DNA of 64,000 nucleotides from Ilex aquifolium (Eukaryota; Streptophyta; Magnoliopsida; Aquifoliales; Aquifoliaceae), in assembly GCA_951799425.1 (NCBI GenBank), contig OX637409.1, forward strand, positions 12,620,960-12,684,959. Direction: 5' to 3'. The position numbers and the translations under genes were made by a program. Below, piece after piece: positions 21,187-33,307 of the stretch. Below the pieces are notes generated by a model. The model made no database searches and was not told the DNA's origin. It saw only the letters and a program-made list of their open reading frames with translations. The first letter of the stretch is position 1, and each line of letters opens with the position of its first letter.

Positions 21187-23465
21187 TGTAAAACCTGGGT
21201 AAATTTGAACTTTCTCTAAAAAAGTGCAAAACGGTAATTTGCCACTATAATGCGTATTTAAAATACTCATGTTTCTAGAGCTTGAATGACACAACAGATT
21301 TCGCCATTAGATTCGTATCACGAAATCTAGTTACCCTGTCAAATTTCATCGAATTCTGAGATAGTCAGATTTTGCACGTATTTCGAGGCAACTGGGTGGC
21401 AGTTAACCTCACAAAGGTCCCCACAAATAAATTTTATAAAATTTCCTTATAATTGAATTAAAGTTCAAGTAAAATTAATTTGAACTTAAGCCGGGATGAA
21501 ATTAATTATTTCGGGGACCCAAGAAAGAGGGGGGCGTGTGGCGCGACGTGGACCGCACATTTTGAGGCTATAAATATAGACAAATATCAGAATTTTGGGG
21601 AAATATCCCCATTCATCAGCCGGCCAAAGAGTGGAGAGAAAGAGAGAAGAGAAAAATTGGACTTCAAGCCTTCTCTCGACGATTTTCGAAGCTCCGTTGA
21701 TTGAATTGACTCAGACCAAGAGTTAAAGTCGATCACCTCGACGAGGGCTACGCAAACACACCAAGAATGAGGGATTTCACCGAAGATCCAAGGAGGAGAT
21801 TTTGAGAAATTCAAGGTTTGAGGGTGGGGTTGGTGTTTTTGAAGGTTCTACCATTCGTTCAACGCTCCAAGAGGTAGGGTTCCTTCCTACTTTGGTTTAT
21901 TTCCATCATATGGTGTCCATAGGAAATGTGGGCTGTTATGTGGACTGTTTTGGGGCTGTTATATGGGCTGTTTGGGGGCTATTATCTGGAATGTTTTGGG
22001 GCTGTTTTATGGGCTGTTTGGGGGCTGTTATATGGACTGTTTTGGGGCTGTTTTATGGGCTGTTATATGGGCTATTTGGGGGCTGTTATATGGACTATTT
22101 ATGGGTTGTTTTATGACTGTTATATGGACTGTTTTGAGGCTGTTATATGGGCTGTTTTGAGGCTGTTATGTGGGCTGTTTTGGGGCTGTTTTTGGGCTGT
22201 TATGTGTTATATTGTGCCTTGTGAAAGAGATGAATTTTGGCAAGTATATGCATTAGATATCTAATGCCATGACATATGTTGAGATATGTGGTTGAAATGG
22301 GTCCATATGACATTCATAGCATGTTGGAAATAATTGTTGTCTGCAATGATTCATTACATTGCATATGCACGGAGACATCACATATATTGGGTGTGAGTGC
22401 ATTGTGATAACAAACACCACACTTGGTGATTGATAAGTGGACTCGGAAAGGTTGGGTCGAATACCCCTTTGAGTCGCATGGTTGCATGAGAATGAAACTT
22501 GTGTCGGGTATAGCAAGAAGGGCTAGATCCTTCCTCGGGTGCAAGACCCGGCTACTTGGTTCATACACTCCGACGGTGCAAGTCCAAAAAGTGTAAAAAG
22601 GCGTACGGAGCCGGGGGTGTGATTCCAAAATCCGTTGCCCAACAAAGACACAAGATTTTGTTTTATAAAAATACCCATTCAATGGGTAACATCCAACAAT
22701 GATTTGAGTTTATAAATACATAACTTTTATTTCAAACAATCATTAGATGTATTTTTGTCAATTGACGGATTCATTGCACATGTGCATTGCATTGTGTTGT
22801 AGGAGTCGGTGAGGACTCGGGTTAAAGTTGCATGAGTGAGTTTCATCTCAATTCATAGCATGACATGGAAATTCCTATTATGGGATTGCACTTTCTTGAT
22901 TGAAAAGTATATTGCTCGTAAATTGTTGCATGTGTGCACATTTATATGCATCTAGGGTGGGGAGTAGCCTCTGTAGGAGATACTCGATTGAGCGTTGCTC
23001 ACCCTATACGGGAAAACATTTCAGGTGCAGGATACACACCGGTGGACAGCTCTCATTTGGGGCCTCAAGGGTGAAGAGAGGTCGAATTGTGGCCTTTAAC
23101 CTTGGCTTTTATAAAACTTTTGTTAAAACTATGTTTTGGGCATGTAATATATGTAATCGAACTTATATGGACTACTTTTAATATAACCTTGCATGTTTTT
23201 ATATGAGTATGGATAAATGGACCCGGTACGGTCAATGTTGTGTATTAGACCTCGGATGGGTCATGTGATTGTATATTACACAGGTTGTGTTTTTGGGTAG
23301 AGCTTCCCGTACAAAGGAGGCTCTGCCCGAATTTTGTTAATTTATGGATCCCGGTAAATGGGGCATAACGGCGTGATATCGAGTTACACGGTATCCATGG
23401 TTATTCTACGGGTTGATGGGTGATCAACGGGTTGACCAATGACCCCCGGTTCTAGGGGCATCACA
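21187..23465 (+). repeat. 5' LTR of chromovirus 2
   Basis: 2279 bp, TGTAAAACCTG to GGCATCACA. It has a TATA box (21569-21576), a donor-like AG|GTAGGG at 21873/21874, a 'ggctgttatatggactgtttt' minisatellite (about 21927-22203) and the conserved block (about 22936-23031). It lacks a CCGG palindrome array. Confidence 0.94.
21927..22203 (+). repeat. Minisatellite in chromovirus 2 5' LTR
   Basis: Units are built from gggctgtt and atatgg/ttttgg steps, variable in length and order. The 3' LTR array (31254-31532) differs in unit order and number. Hydrophobic 'proteins' predicted here in three frames are artefacts of the repeat. Confidence 0.88.
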
Positions 23466-23468
23466 GAT

Positions 23469-23481
23469 TGGTATCAGAGCC
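23469..23481 (+). other. Primer-binding site (initiator tRNA-Met), chromovirus 2
   Basis: TGGTATCAGAGCC lies three bases after the 5' LTR end. Confidence 0.9.
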
Positions 23482-26400
23482 TAGGTATACAATTTACCTA
23501 GGGCTTGATGGGCATGGATCTAAACCATTGCATTCATTGTGCATTTCATGTTATGTGCTTTAATATGCTACATGTTATGTGCTATGTGTTATGTGGATTA
23601 TATGCATGGTGAAATGTATATGGAAAGATAACCACTAGGGTTAAAAAAAAAAACATAACCTTGGGTTTCGGAAAAGGATGAACAGGTTGGTTCAGGGTGT
23701 AAATGTCTACTAGTAAGTGGCATACACATTACTAGTGAGACAATGAGAGAATTCTCAACGTTTCAATTTTGATCCCTATCTTGGGACACTATGTGAGGCT
23801 CTATTGCTATCTTACCTGTGTGTAGATGGCTAATCGAGGAAGAGGACGCCGAGGCGGTGGGCGGAATAACAACCAACCATCACCGGCCTTTGACCAACAA
23901 GCCTTTATAAAGGCTATTGGTACTGCGACTGTTACCATTGCACAAGCTAGTGCTGCGGCTGCCACCATTGCACAGGCTAGTGCAAATGTGAGCCAAGGAG
24001 GCTCAAGTCATCTCCAGAAGTTTAAGGCACACCAGCCTCCGACATTCATGGGAGGGGCGGATCCGATGGTAGCTGACCATTGGTTCCGGCAAGTTGACAA
24101 GATCTTAAGGGCTATGGAGATCACCTCCGATGCCACTAAGATAACGCTAGCTACATTCCAGCTAGAGGGAGAATCCCAATTGTGGTGGGATTGGGTGAAG
24201 GACTCCAAGAACTTGGAGGCGACGACATGGGGAGAGTTCCGAGAGCTCTTCATGGGCAAATATTTTCTGGCGTCTGTCTGACAAGCTAAGGCTCGGGAGT
24301 TCCTAAATTTGAGGCAAGAAACTATGACGGTACTAGAATACGTGGCTAAGTTCACAGAATTAGCCCGTTTTGATGATGATTATGTGGCCACAGACATGGC
24401 CAAGGTGAGGAAGTTTGAGGATGGCTTGAAATTATCCATCTAGGGTAAAATTGTGGGACTCTGCCTGCAATACTTGGACTAGATGGTCGAGGCATCTATA
24501 GCCATTGAGAGAGAGGCAGATGACGCACGGAACATCCGGGAAGCGGGTGTTAAGGACAAGAAGAAGGAGGCCCAATCCTTTTCTTCTAGCTCGGGAAAGA
24601 GGCAGAAGACCTTCAGTCTGCAAGGATAGCCAGGACAGGGCCGTGGCTATCAAGGCCAAGGTCAAGATCAATCCTCCCAAGGCGGGAGACACTTTAGGGC
24701 TTCCAACCAGGCAGACACACAGACTTGTTTCCATTGCCACTAGTCGGGTCACATGAAGCGGGATTGCCCTCAGAGGCAAGGATCCCTAATCTATGGGACA
24801 TCTCAGTCCCAGTCGTCAGTGGGGCAGCCACAGACATACTTTGCTCCTCCCTACCCCACCATGGGCCAGGGAAGCCAATACCAGTTCCAGGGTGCCGCAC
24901 AGGGCCCTACTACTTCACGTGTGGGGCTCCCGCAATCAAGCCAGATGGGCCAGGGCATGGGTCGAGGTCGAGGCCAGGGCTCACAAGCCTGGACTTCAGG
25001 GACCTAGGGGCGTGTCTACGCCATCACTCCTCAAACTAAGTCAGTGGATCAGTCGGTTATTCATGGTACATTTCTACTCTCTCGCTTATGGGCAAGAGTA
25101 TTATTTGATTCTGGTGCATCTCATTCATTTATTGTTGCATCATGTGTGAAAGATTTGGGCTTAGAGGTTGAAACCTTGGAAGAGCCATTGCATGTGAGTT
25201 CTCCCCTAGGAGCTAGGGTGAGTGTTGATCAGATATGTCGAGGTTGTGAGTTAGAGATCTCGGGGATTCTACTCACCGTGGACCTTAGGGTCATGGACAT
25301 GTCGGAGTTCGACGTCATCCTTGGTATGGATTGGTTGGCGGCACACCGAGTTGTCATTGATTGTGATCGTAAGAGGGGTCACTGCCCACACACCGGAGGG
25401 TGTTTGTTGCAAGTTCCAGGGGGGAAAATATGACGTTTTACCTCAAGCAGTGCATGACTCCTGTTGGCATGGTAGTTGATGAGTTGGCTAGCAAGCCTTA
25501 CCGCGGAGGACGAGGCGAGACAAGAGTTGGGTCTACCTCGGGTGGTTTGTGAGTATGAGGATGTTTTTCTGGATGAACTACCAGGATTACCTCCACATAG
25601 GGATGTACACTTTACTATTGAGTTACACCCTGGTACATATGCTATTTCTATGACTCCGCATATAATGGCACTAGCTGAGTTGCAAGAACTTAAGGTCCAA
25701 TTGCAAGAATTGTTTGACAGGGGCTTTATTAGACCGAGCACTTCACATTGGGGCGCTCCGGTATTGTTTTCCAAGAAGAAGGACAAGACCCTTCGACTAT
25801 GCATAGACTACCGGCGGTTAAATAGGGTTACTATCAAGAATAGGTACCCTTTGCTTAGGATTGATGATTTGTTTGATCAGCTGAAAGGGGCGCGAGTCTA
25901 GTCCAAGATAGATCTCTGTACCGGTTACCATCAGTTGAGGGTTATGGAGGCGAATATCCCTAAGACGGGGTTTATGACGCGGTATGGGCACTTCGAGTTT
26001 ATCGTCATGCCTTTGGGATTGACGAATGCCCCGGCAGCATTCATGGATCTCATACATAGGGTATTCCAACCCTACCTAGATCAGTTCATCGTGGTCTTTG
26101 TTGACGACATTTTGATCTACTCCAAGTCTGAGGAGGAGCATGAGGGTCACTTGAGGATTGTTCTCCAGACCTTGAGGGACCATCAATTGTACGCCAAGTT
26201 CAGCAAGTGTGAATTTTGGCTGACTGAGGTGAAATTCATGGGGCATGTGGTGTCAGCTTTGGGTGTATCCGTGGACCCGGAGAAGGTTGAGGCAGTTATG
26301 AGTTGGGAGAGACCGAAGTCAATTTTCGAGATACGCAGTTTCTTGGGATTGGCGGGGTATTACAGGAGGTTCATTGAGGACTTCTCCCGACTAGCTGCAC

Positions 26401-26770
26401 CTATGACGAGATTAACCCGGAAGGAGGTCAAGTTTCAGTGGGATGATTCGTGTGAGAAGGCATTCCAGGAGTTGAAGAGGAGGCTTACTTCAGCTCCTAT
26501 TCTGATAGTCCCAGAAAAAGGAGACAGAGGTACACAGTGTATTGTGATGCCTCTAAGGATGGACTTAGATGTGTTTTTATGCAGTCCGGGAGGGTAGTGG
26601 CTTATGGTTCTCGGCAATTAAAAAACCACGAGCAGAATTACCCCACATATGACATGGGGTTGGCGGCCATTGTCTTTGCCTTGAAGGCTTGGCGCCACTA
26701 TTTATATGGTGAGCAGTTTGAGGTGTTTTCGGACCATAAGAGTCTAAAGTACATCTTTACACAGCGCGAC

Positions 26771-28721
26771 TGATTGATGAAAAACGTTGTTATTCCTAAC
26801 CCCTAAACATCACCATTTGACATGTGTATATGGCTTATGTGTGAAAGAGAGTGTCACTCTCCCTCGGGGTGATGCAAGAGATTAGGCAACAACGAATTGG
26901 TGGAAAATGAAATGAACAAAATGTATGAAATGAAATGTGTGAACAAAAGTGCTCCCCAATCGCAAGGAGTCTTTCGCGTGTCGTGTTTTACTTGGTGGTA
27001 TTCCAAGGTCGTCTCCTTAGGGAAGGAAAGTTCAAGTGTGTGAAGGTGATTTTGTCAAAAAGAGAAAGTGTAAAATCTTTTAGTTTGTTTTGTAGAGTTG
27101 TGTTTGTACTGAAAATGCAAGAAAACAAGTGTTGGCTAATCCAAAGGGTCATTCCAATGGGAATACCAACTCAACTCAAAACCTTCCTCCAAGGGTTTAT
27201 AGATGAATGATTGATTCGTGGGAAGCTCGAGACAAATGGAAATGAGGATCTAAGCATAAACCGTGACAAGTTTACGGAATATCAAAGCCTCACAACCAAA
27301 TGGAGGTGAGGATCCAAGCATACTCCGTGACAAATGCCTACGGGATATCAAGGACTCACCACCACGTCCACACTCAACCCAGTCAAACCGAACCATCGTA
27401 CACCGGGGAGGAAAGAAAATAAGTTGAAATGGAGGGCCCAAGAGGAATTCTCCCTTGAATTAGCCAACTAAAAATCTAGTTAGTCATGCATAAAGGAAAG
27501 ACAAGCATAATGTAAATGGACATAATGAAATGGAGCATGAAACTTGAACTAATACAAGAAAACTTAAACTAAGAAGACAAATATGAAAAACCCAATTTAA
27601 AAGCTTGAAATGAAGAGAACTTAAATAACAATGGTGAAATCTAGAATATTCAACTAAACTTGCAAAGCACTTGAAGTAAATGACATTAAAAGTAATTAAT
27701 GAAGCTTACAAGAGTATTCAAGAAGATTACAAGTGAAAAGATGGAAGAAAATGCAAAAACATAAATTTCTTACACTATGGCACTATTCATTATCTTCTTC
27801 ATGGGATTTTCTAAGTATAGGTAGCCACCCCTCAAGAACTTGTGTAATGCTGAGTATATGGTGTGTTTGCCTTCAAATTTCGTGCATGGTGGTCCCCCAT
27901 AGCTGTGTGAAAGGCCTCCATCAATAGGAGGCTGAATGGATGGGTGTTGCAGGCTAGGACAAGCCTCCCCCAGGCTACCCCTTCTCTCCCATCCTCATTA
28001 ATGCAATGGCCTCCAAAGTCTTTTAATTGTGTAAGGGAGGCATGGAAATGTGTAAGGAAATGTTGGGGGGCAAATGGGAGAAGTGTAGGTGGGACCCCCA
28101 AACAAGTGGAGATGAGTTGCAGGCGTTTTTGGGCTGTTCGACACGGCGTACCGGTACTGAGTAATGGTACTGTACCGTACCGGTACTTCGTACACCAGTA
28201 GCTTCGGCGTACCGGTACTGAGTACCGGTACGGTACAGTACCGGTATTGAATACCGGTACGGTTTTTTCTACTCCAGACCAGTCTTCGTAGAATTGGCAT
28301 AACTTGTTATCTAACCATCCGATTGAGCTGAAATTTTGACACAATATATAAGACATCCAGATCTACAACTTTCATGTTTTGAAATTTTTCAGATTCGAAG
28401 TGGATCATGGTAAAAATGGAGGAATACCTAGGCTCTATTTCCAGATGGTGTGGCTGCTGGTGCTTTTGTTCCCAAACACCAATACCTCCTTGATTTCTTC
28501 ACTTTTAAGCCTCCAAATCTTCATGTAATGTGTCCATGCCCTCACCACACATCCATCATAGTTGCAAGGTCCTAAAATCAATCATTTAAGCTATAAAAAC
28601 TTGCAACATCGAGAATTCAACATTATTCATAAAATCGGCTAACTCTAAGTACTTAGATGCAAAAGTTGAGTTAAAATGCATGTAATGAGGCCTTGAAATA
28701 TACAATATTTTGTGCTCATCA
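26771..28721 (-). mobile_element. Solo LTR K (about 1.95 kb) in RNase H of chromovirus 2
   Basis: Bounded by TGATTGATG... and ...GCTCATCA with perfect TSDs GCGAC (26766-26770 and 28722-28726); the RNase H coding sequence reads on after it. It is the same family as solo LTR L (44080-45989) in opposite orientation. It holds no PBS, PPT or retroelement protein. A GTACCGGTAC array lies at 28148-28260. The parent clade is unknown. Confidence 0.9.
28148..28260 (-). repeat. GTACCGGTAC palindrome array of solo LTR K
   Basis: About seven GTACCGGTAC or one-mismatch copies. One spacer holds accagtag, the complement of the ctactggt spacer core seen in the chromovirus arrays. Confidence 0.88.
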
Positions 28722-30487
28722 GCGACCTCAACATGAGGCAACGTAGGTGGATGGAGTACTTGGAGGACTACGATTTCACTTTGCCCTACCATCCCGGTAA
28801 GGCAAATGCGGTAGCTGATGCACTCAGCCGGAAGTCACGGGGAGTCTTGGCTAGTGTGGCTTCCCGGGAGTGGCATATGCTCGAGACTATGGGACAGTTC
28901 GGGCTACGCTACATGGGTCAGGCTCAAGGCACTTTGGGGAGTTTGGTGGCTACGTCTTCCCTACTGAACAGGGTGATTGAGTCCCAGGGGCAAGACCCAG
29001 AGATAGTGTCCATTAAGGACCGAGTACGGTCGGGTACAAGTGACGAGGACTGGACCATTCATACGGATGGTAGTCTTTAGTTTAGGGGAAGGATTGTGGT
29101 TCCCTAGTCTGCGGAGCTGAGAGAGGAGATCCTTAGGGAGTTCCATTGCTCCCGTTTTGCTATACACCCCAGTGGCACGAAGATGTATCAAGATCTTCGT
29201 CGCCAGTATTATTGGAGCGGGAAGAAGAAACACGTTGGGGATTTTGTTAGCCGATGTCTCACGTGTCAGCAGGTGAAGGTTGAACACCAGAGACCAGCAG
29301 GGTTACTCCAGCCCTTGGAGGTAGCTGAGTGGAAGTGGGAGCATGTCACGATGGATTTTGTGACCCACTTGCCACAAACATCGCGAAGGCATGACGCGGT
29401 ATGGGTGATAGTGGACCGGCTTACGAAGTTGGCACACTTTTTGGCGGTGCGGATGACCTTCACACAGGAGGAATTATGTAGGTTGTATATACGACAGATT
29501 GTTCGGTTGCATGGGGTGCCCGTATCTATAGTATCGGATCGGGATCCCAGGTTTACGGCTCATTTTTGGGAGAGTTTTCAGTGAGCCATGGGGACACAGT
29601 TGATGATGAGCACTATTTTTCATCCCCAGACGGACGGTCAGTCGGAGAGGACCATCCAGACTTTAGAGGACATGCTACGGGCATGCGTCCTAGATCTCAA
29701 GGGTAGTTGGGAAGGGCACTTACCCTTAGTGGAGTTCGCCTACAACAACAGTTATCAGACGAGCATACAGATGGCACCCTATGAGGCACTATATGGGAGG
29801 CCTTGTCGTTCTCCGGTTTGTTGGACGGAAGTAGGGGAGAGACCCTCTACGGGTCCGGAATTGGTTAGAGACACCTCAGAAAAGGTGGACTTGATACGGA
29901 AGCATCTTCTCACGGCTCAGAGCCGACAGAAGAGCTACGCTGACAGACGACGACGACCTCTAGAGTTTGAGGTGGGAGATCATGTCTTCTTGAAGGTGAT
30001 GCCTAAGAGAGGAGTGGTCAGGTTCGGCAAGCGGGCAAAGCTGTCGCCGAGGTATATCGGGCCCTTCGAGGTACTCGAGAGGGTAGGTACAGTTGCTTAC
30101 CGGTTGGCGTTACCGCCAAATCTATCAGGTGTTCATGCGGTATTCCATGTCTCTATGCTCCGGAAGTATACTCCAGATCAGACACATGTGGTGGATTAGG
30201 GTGAGTTGATTGTTGATGTGGATGAGACCTTCGAGGAGGGACCGGTACGTATCATGGATAGCCGGGATCAAGTTTTACGAGGCAAGACCGTGAGGCTAGT
30301 GAAGGTGTTGTGGCAGCACCGAGGAGTGGAGGAGGCGACATGGGAGTGTGAGGACACTGTCCGTACCAATTATCCTTTCTTATTCGATGATGGAGGTACA
30401 TTTTTTTATAGTTATAAGTCTGATATACTTGTCACATATGCATGTAGTTGAATGTGTACGTGTGTGTGAATTTCGGGGACGAAATTC

Positions 30488-30504
30488 TTTTAAGGGGGGA
30501 AGAA
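30488..30504 (+). other. Polypurine tract, chromovirus 2
   Basis: TTTTAAGGGGGGAAGAA immediately before the 3' LTR, identical to that of chromovirus 1. Confidence 0.85.
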
Positions 30505-32795
30505 TGTAAAACCCGGGTAAATTTGAACTTTTTCTAAAAAAGGGCAAAACGGTAATTTGCCACTATAATGCGTATTTAAAATACTCATGTTTCTAGAGCT
30601 TGGATGACACAACAGACTTCGTCGTTAGATTCGTATCACGAAATCTAGTTACCTTGTCAAATTTCATCGAATTCTGAGATAGTCGGATTTTGCACGTATT
30701 TCGAGGCGACTGGGGTGGCGGCTGACCTCACAAAGGTCCCCACAAATAAATTTTATAAAATTTCCTTATAATTGAATTAAAGTTCAAATAAATTTAATTT
30801 GAACTTAAACCGGGATGAAATTAATCGTTTCGGGCAGAAACGGACCCGAGAAAGAGGGGGCATGTGGCGCGACGTGGACCGCGCATTTTGAGGCTATAAA
30901 TATAGACAAATATCAAAATTTTGGGGAAATATCCCCATTCATCAGTCGGCCAAAGAGAGGAGAGAAATAGAGAAAAGAAAATTTGGACTTCAAGCCTTCT
31001 CTTGACGATTTTCGAAGCTTCGTTGATTGAATCGACTCGGACTAAGAGTTAAAGTCGATCACCTCAATGAGGGCTACGCAACCACACCAAGAACGAGGGA
31101 TTTCACAGAAGATCCAAAGAGGAGATTTTGGGAAATCCAAGGTTTGAGGGTGGGTTGGTGTTTTTGAAGGTTCTACCATTCGTTCTGCGCTCCAAGAGGT
31201 AGGGTTCCTTCCTACTTTGGTTTATTTCCATCCTATGGTGTCCTTTGGAAATGTGGGCTGTTATATGGGCTGTTTGGGGGCTGTTATATGGACTGTTTTG
31301 GGGCTGTTTTATGAGCTGTTATATGGGTTGTTATATGGACTGTTTTGTGGCTGTTTTATGGGCTGTTTTATGACTGTTATATGGACTATTTTATGGGTTG
31401 TTTTTATGACTGTTATATGGACTGTTTTGGGGCTGTTTTATGGGCTGTTATATGGGTTGTTTTGGGGCTGTTATGTGGGCTGTTTTGGGGCGGTTAAGTG
31501 GGCTGTTTTTGGGCTGTTATGTGGGCTGTTATGTGTTATATTGTGCCTTGTGAAAGAGATGAATTTTGGCAAGTATATGCATTAGATATCAAGTGCCATG
31601 ACATATGTTGAGATATGTGGTTGAAATGGGTCCATATGACATTCATAGCATGTTGGAAATAATTGTTGTTTGTAATGATTAATTACATTGCATATGCACG
31701 GAGACATCGCATATATTGGGTGTGAGTGCATTGTGATATCAACCACCACACTTGGTGATTGATAAGTGGACTCGGAAAGGTTGGGTCGAAGACCCCTTTG
31801 AGTCGCATGGTTGCATGAGAAAGAAACTTGTGTCGAGTATAGTAAGAAGGGCTAGATCCTCCCTCGGGTGCAAGACCCGGCTACTTGGTTCATACACTCT
31901 GACGGTGCCAGTCCAAAAAGTGTAAAAAGGCGTACGGAGCCGGCGGTGTGATTCCAAAATCCGTTGCCCAACAAAGACACAAGATTTTATTTTATAAAAA
32001 TACCCATTCAATGGGTAACATCCAACAATGATTTGGTTTTATAAATACATAACTTTTATTTCAAACAATCATTGGATGTATTTTCGTCAATTGACGGATT
32101 CATTGCACATGTGCATTGCATTGTGTTGTGGAAGTCAGTGAGGACTCGGGTTTAAAGTTGCATGAGTGAGTTTCATCTCAATTCATAGCATGACATGGAA
32201 ATTCCTATTATGGGATTGCACTTTCTTGATTGAAAAGTATATTGCTCGTAAATTGTTGCATGTGTGCACATTCATATGCATCTAGGGTGGGGAGTAGCCT
32301 CTGTAGGAGATACTCTATTGAGCGTTACTCACCCTATACGGGAAAATATTTCAAGTGCAGAATACACACCGGTGGACGGCTCTCATTTGGGGCCTCAAGG
32401 GTGAAGAGAGGCCGAATTGTGGCCTTTAACCTTGGCTTTTGTAAAACTTTTGTTAAAACTATGTTTTGGGCATGTAATATATGTAATCGAACTTATATGG
32501 ACTACTTTTAATATAACCTTACATGTTTTTATATGAGTATGGATAAATGGACCCGGTACGGTCAATGTTGTGCATTGGACCTCAGATGGGTCATGTGATT
32601 GTATATTACACAGGTTGTGTTTTTGGGTAGAGCTTCCCGTACAAAGGAGGCTCTGCCCGAATTTTGTTAATTTATGGATCCCGATAAATGGGGCATAACG
32701 GCGTGATATCGAGTTACACGGTATCGATGGTTATTTCGCGGGTTGATGAGTGATCAACGGGTTGACAAAAGACCCCCGGTTCTAGGGGCGTCATA
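30505..32795 (+). repeat. 3' LTR of chromovirus 2
   Basis: 2291 bp, TGTAAAACCCG to GGCGTCATA. TATA box at 30895-30902, donor-like site at 31198/31199, minisatellite 31254-31532, conserved block about 32265-32360. Confidence 0.93.
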
Positions 32796-32880
32796 GTACC
32801 TTTTCTATTATTGTCGTTAAGAAGCTTACCTACACATTTTATTTAAAGTAGACTAGTTATCAATCTAAGCTCACATCACA

Positions 32881-33190
32881 AGCTATGAACTGTTATAATG
32901 CTTTAAACAACTTTACTATTTTTTGTCCAAGGGATGCGTTTCAACAAGATGAAACCACTGAGGATGTTCCTATAGTAGTTGAAGATCGTGATACCTACCC
33001 ATTTCGTAGGACTGAGCTTGATCCTATGCTTATTCCAAGTAAGAGGGTTATGACATCTGAAAATAGACAAGATGATAATATCGATGATGATTTCATTTGT
33101 GATGACGATGATGAGACACTATTGGAGTATGGTAATTTTGAAGAAGATATGAATAGCATTTCTAAATCTGATGTTGGTCCAGATATGTAG
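32881..33190 (+). pseudogene. CACTA TnpD transposase, C-terminal fragment
   Basis: A frame open from the Athila junction to TAG at 33188-33190. It contains CPRDAF followed by an acidic run (DDDFICDDDDET), which is the style of the C-terminal tail of plant TNP2-type transposases, after the catalytic part. The catalytic domain would lie to the left, beyond the Athila insertion and outside this window. The call leans on the position directly upstream of the TnpA-like gene. Confidence 0.55.
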
Positions 33191-33307
33191 AATATTTTAG
33201 GCAAATTTACTAGGCGATGGTATGATTATTTATTATGTTTTTAATTATTTTATTTATGATTAAATATTTGCATAATCACTTGAATATCTTAATGTTACAG
33301 GACACAT

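Larger units (their letters stand above)
23826..30451 (+). pseudogene. gag-pol: gag-pol of chromovirus 2 (many stops, split by solo LTR K)
   Basis: gag starts at ATG 23826 right after an acceptor-like tgtgtag, and is open only to a CGA-to-TGA change at 24279-24281. Further stops occur through the zinc-knuckle region (24727-24770). Protease with DSGASHSF is near 25110; frame breaks lie near 25375 and 25430; RT with FVDD near 26098 has a stop at 25899; RNase H starts near 26535 after a frame break, is cut at 26770 and resumes at 28722 after K. Integrase HHCC is near 29150-29290, the DDE core 29340-29640 with a stop at 29582-29584, and the chromodomain-like tail is 30230-30400. Most broken codons look like C-to-T or G-to-A changes. 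The order and spacing match chromovirus 1. Confidence 0.92.
21187..32795 (+). mobile_element. Chromovirus 2: complete but decayed Tekay-like Ty3/gypsy element
   Basis: Perfect TSDs GTACC (21182-21186 and 32796-32800) flank it in the Athila 3' LTR. Structure: 5' LTR 21187-23465, PBS 23469-23481, gag-pol remains 23826-30451 interrupted by solo LTR K, PPT near 30488-30500, 3' LTR 30505-32795. LTRs differ visibly more than those of chromovirus 1, and gag-pol has many stops, so it is older. Its 3' end reads GTCATA instead of GTCACA. Confidence 0.94.
1..32880 (+). mobile_element. Athila-type Ty3/gypsy retrotransposon, 5' part off-window, interrupted by three insertions
   Basis: The native sequence is 1-119, 2568-5308, 15598-21181 and 32801-32880; the rest is nested insertions J, chromovirus 1 and chromovirus 2. 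In order it shows the RT/RNase H/integrase part of pol, a small Cys-rich ORF, an internal promoter-like region, an env-position ORF, a long noncoding stretch, a polypurine tract and a 3' LTR. Clade assignment rests on RT and integrase motifs (RT active site FMDD, integrase tail with VNGQRLKPY). LTR boundaries are inferred from the PPT on the left and from TGTGAT...ATCACA terminal inversion on the right, where sequence switches to CACTA TnpD. Its own TSD cannot be checked because the left end is outside the window. Confidence 0.8.
19653..32880 (+). repeat. Athila 3' LTR, split by chromovirus 2
   Basis: Native parts are 19653-21181/21186 and 32801-32880, about 1.6 kb. The start follows the PPT. 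The end is inferred at 32880 because the last bases ATCACA mirror the opening TGTGAT and the next base begins CACTA coding sequence. It contains the palindrome pair and TATA box (19912-20003) and short repeats in R-U5 (20531-21070). Ambiguity: an alternative end at TACACA (32836) is possible. Confidence 0.7.

Noticed and set aside
21802-22264. Long hydrophobic ORFs in three frames
   Set aside because: They arise from the gctgtttt minisatellite, which is open in several frames at once; protein-like repeats follow the DNA repeat.
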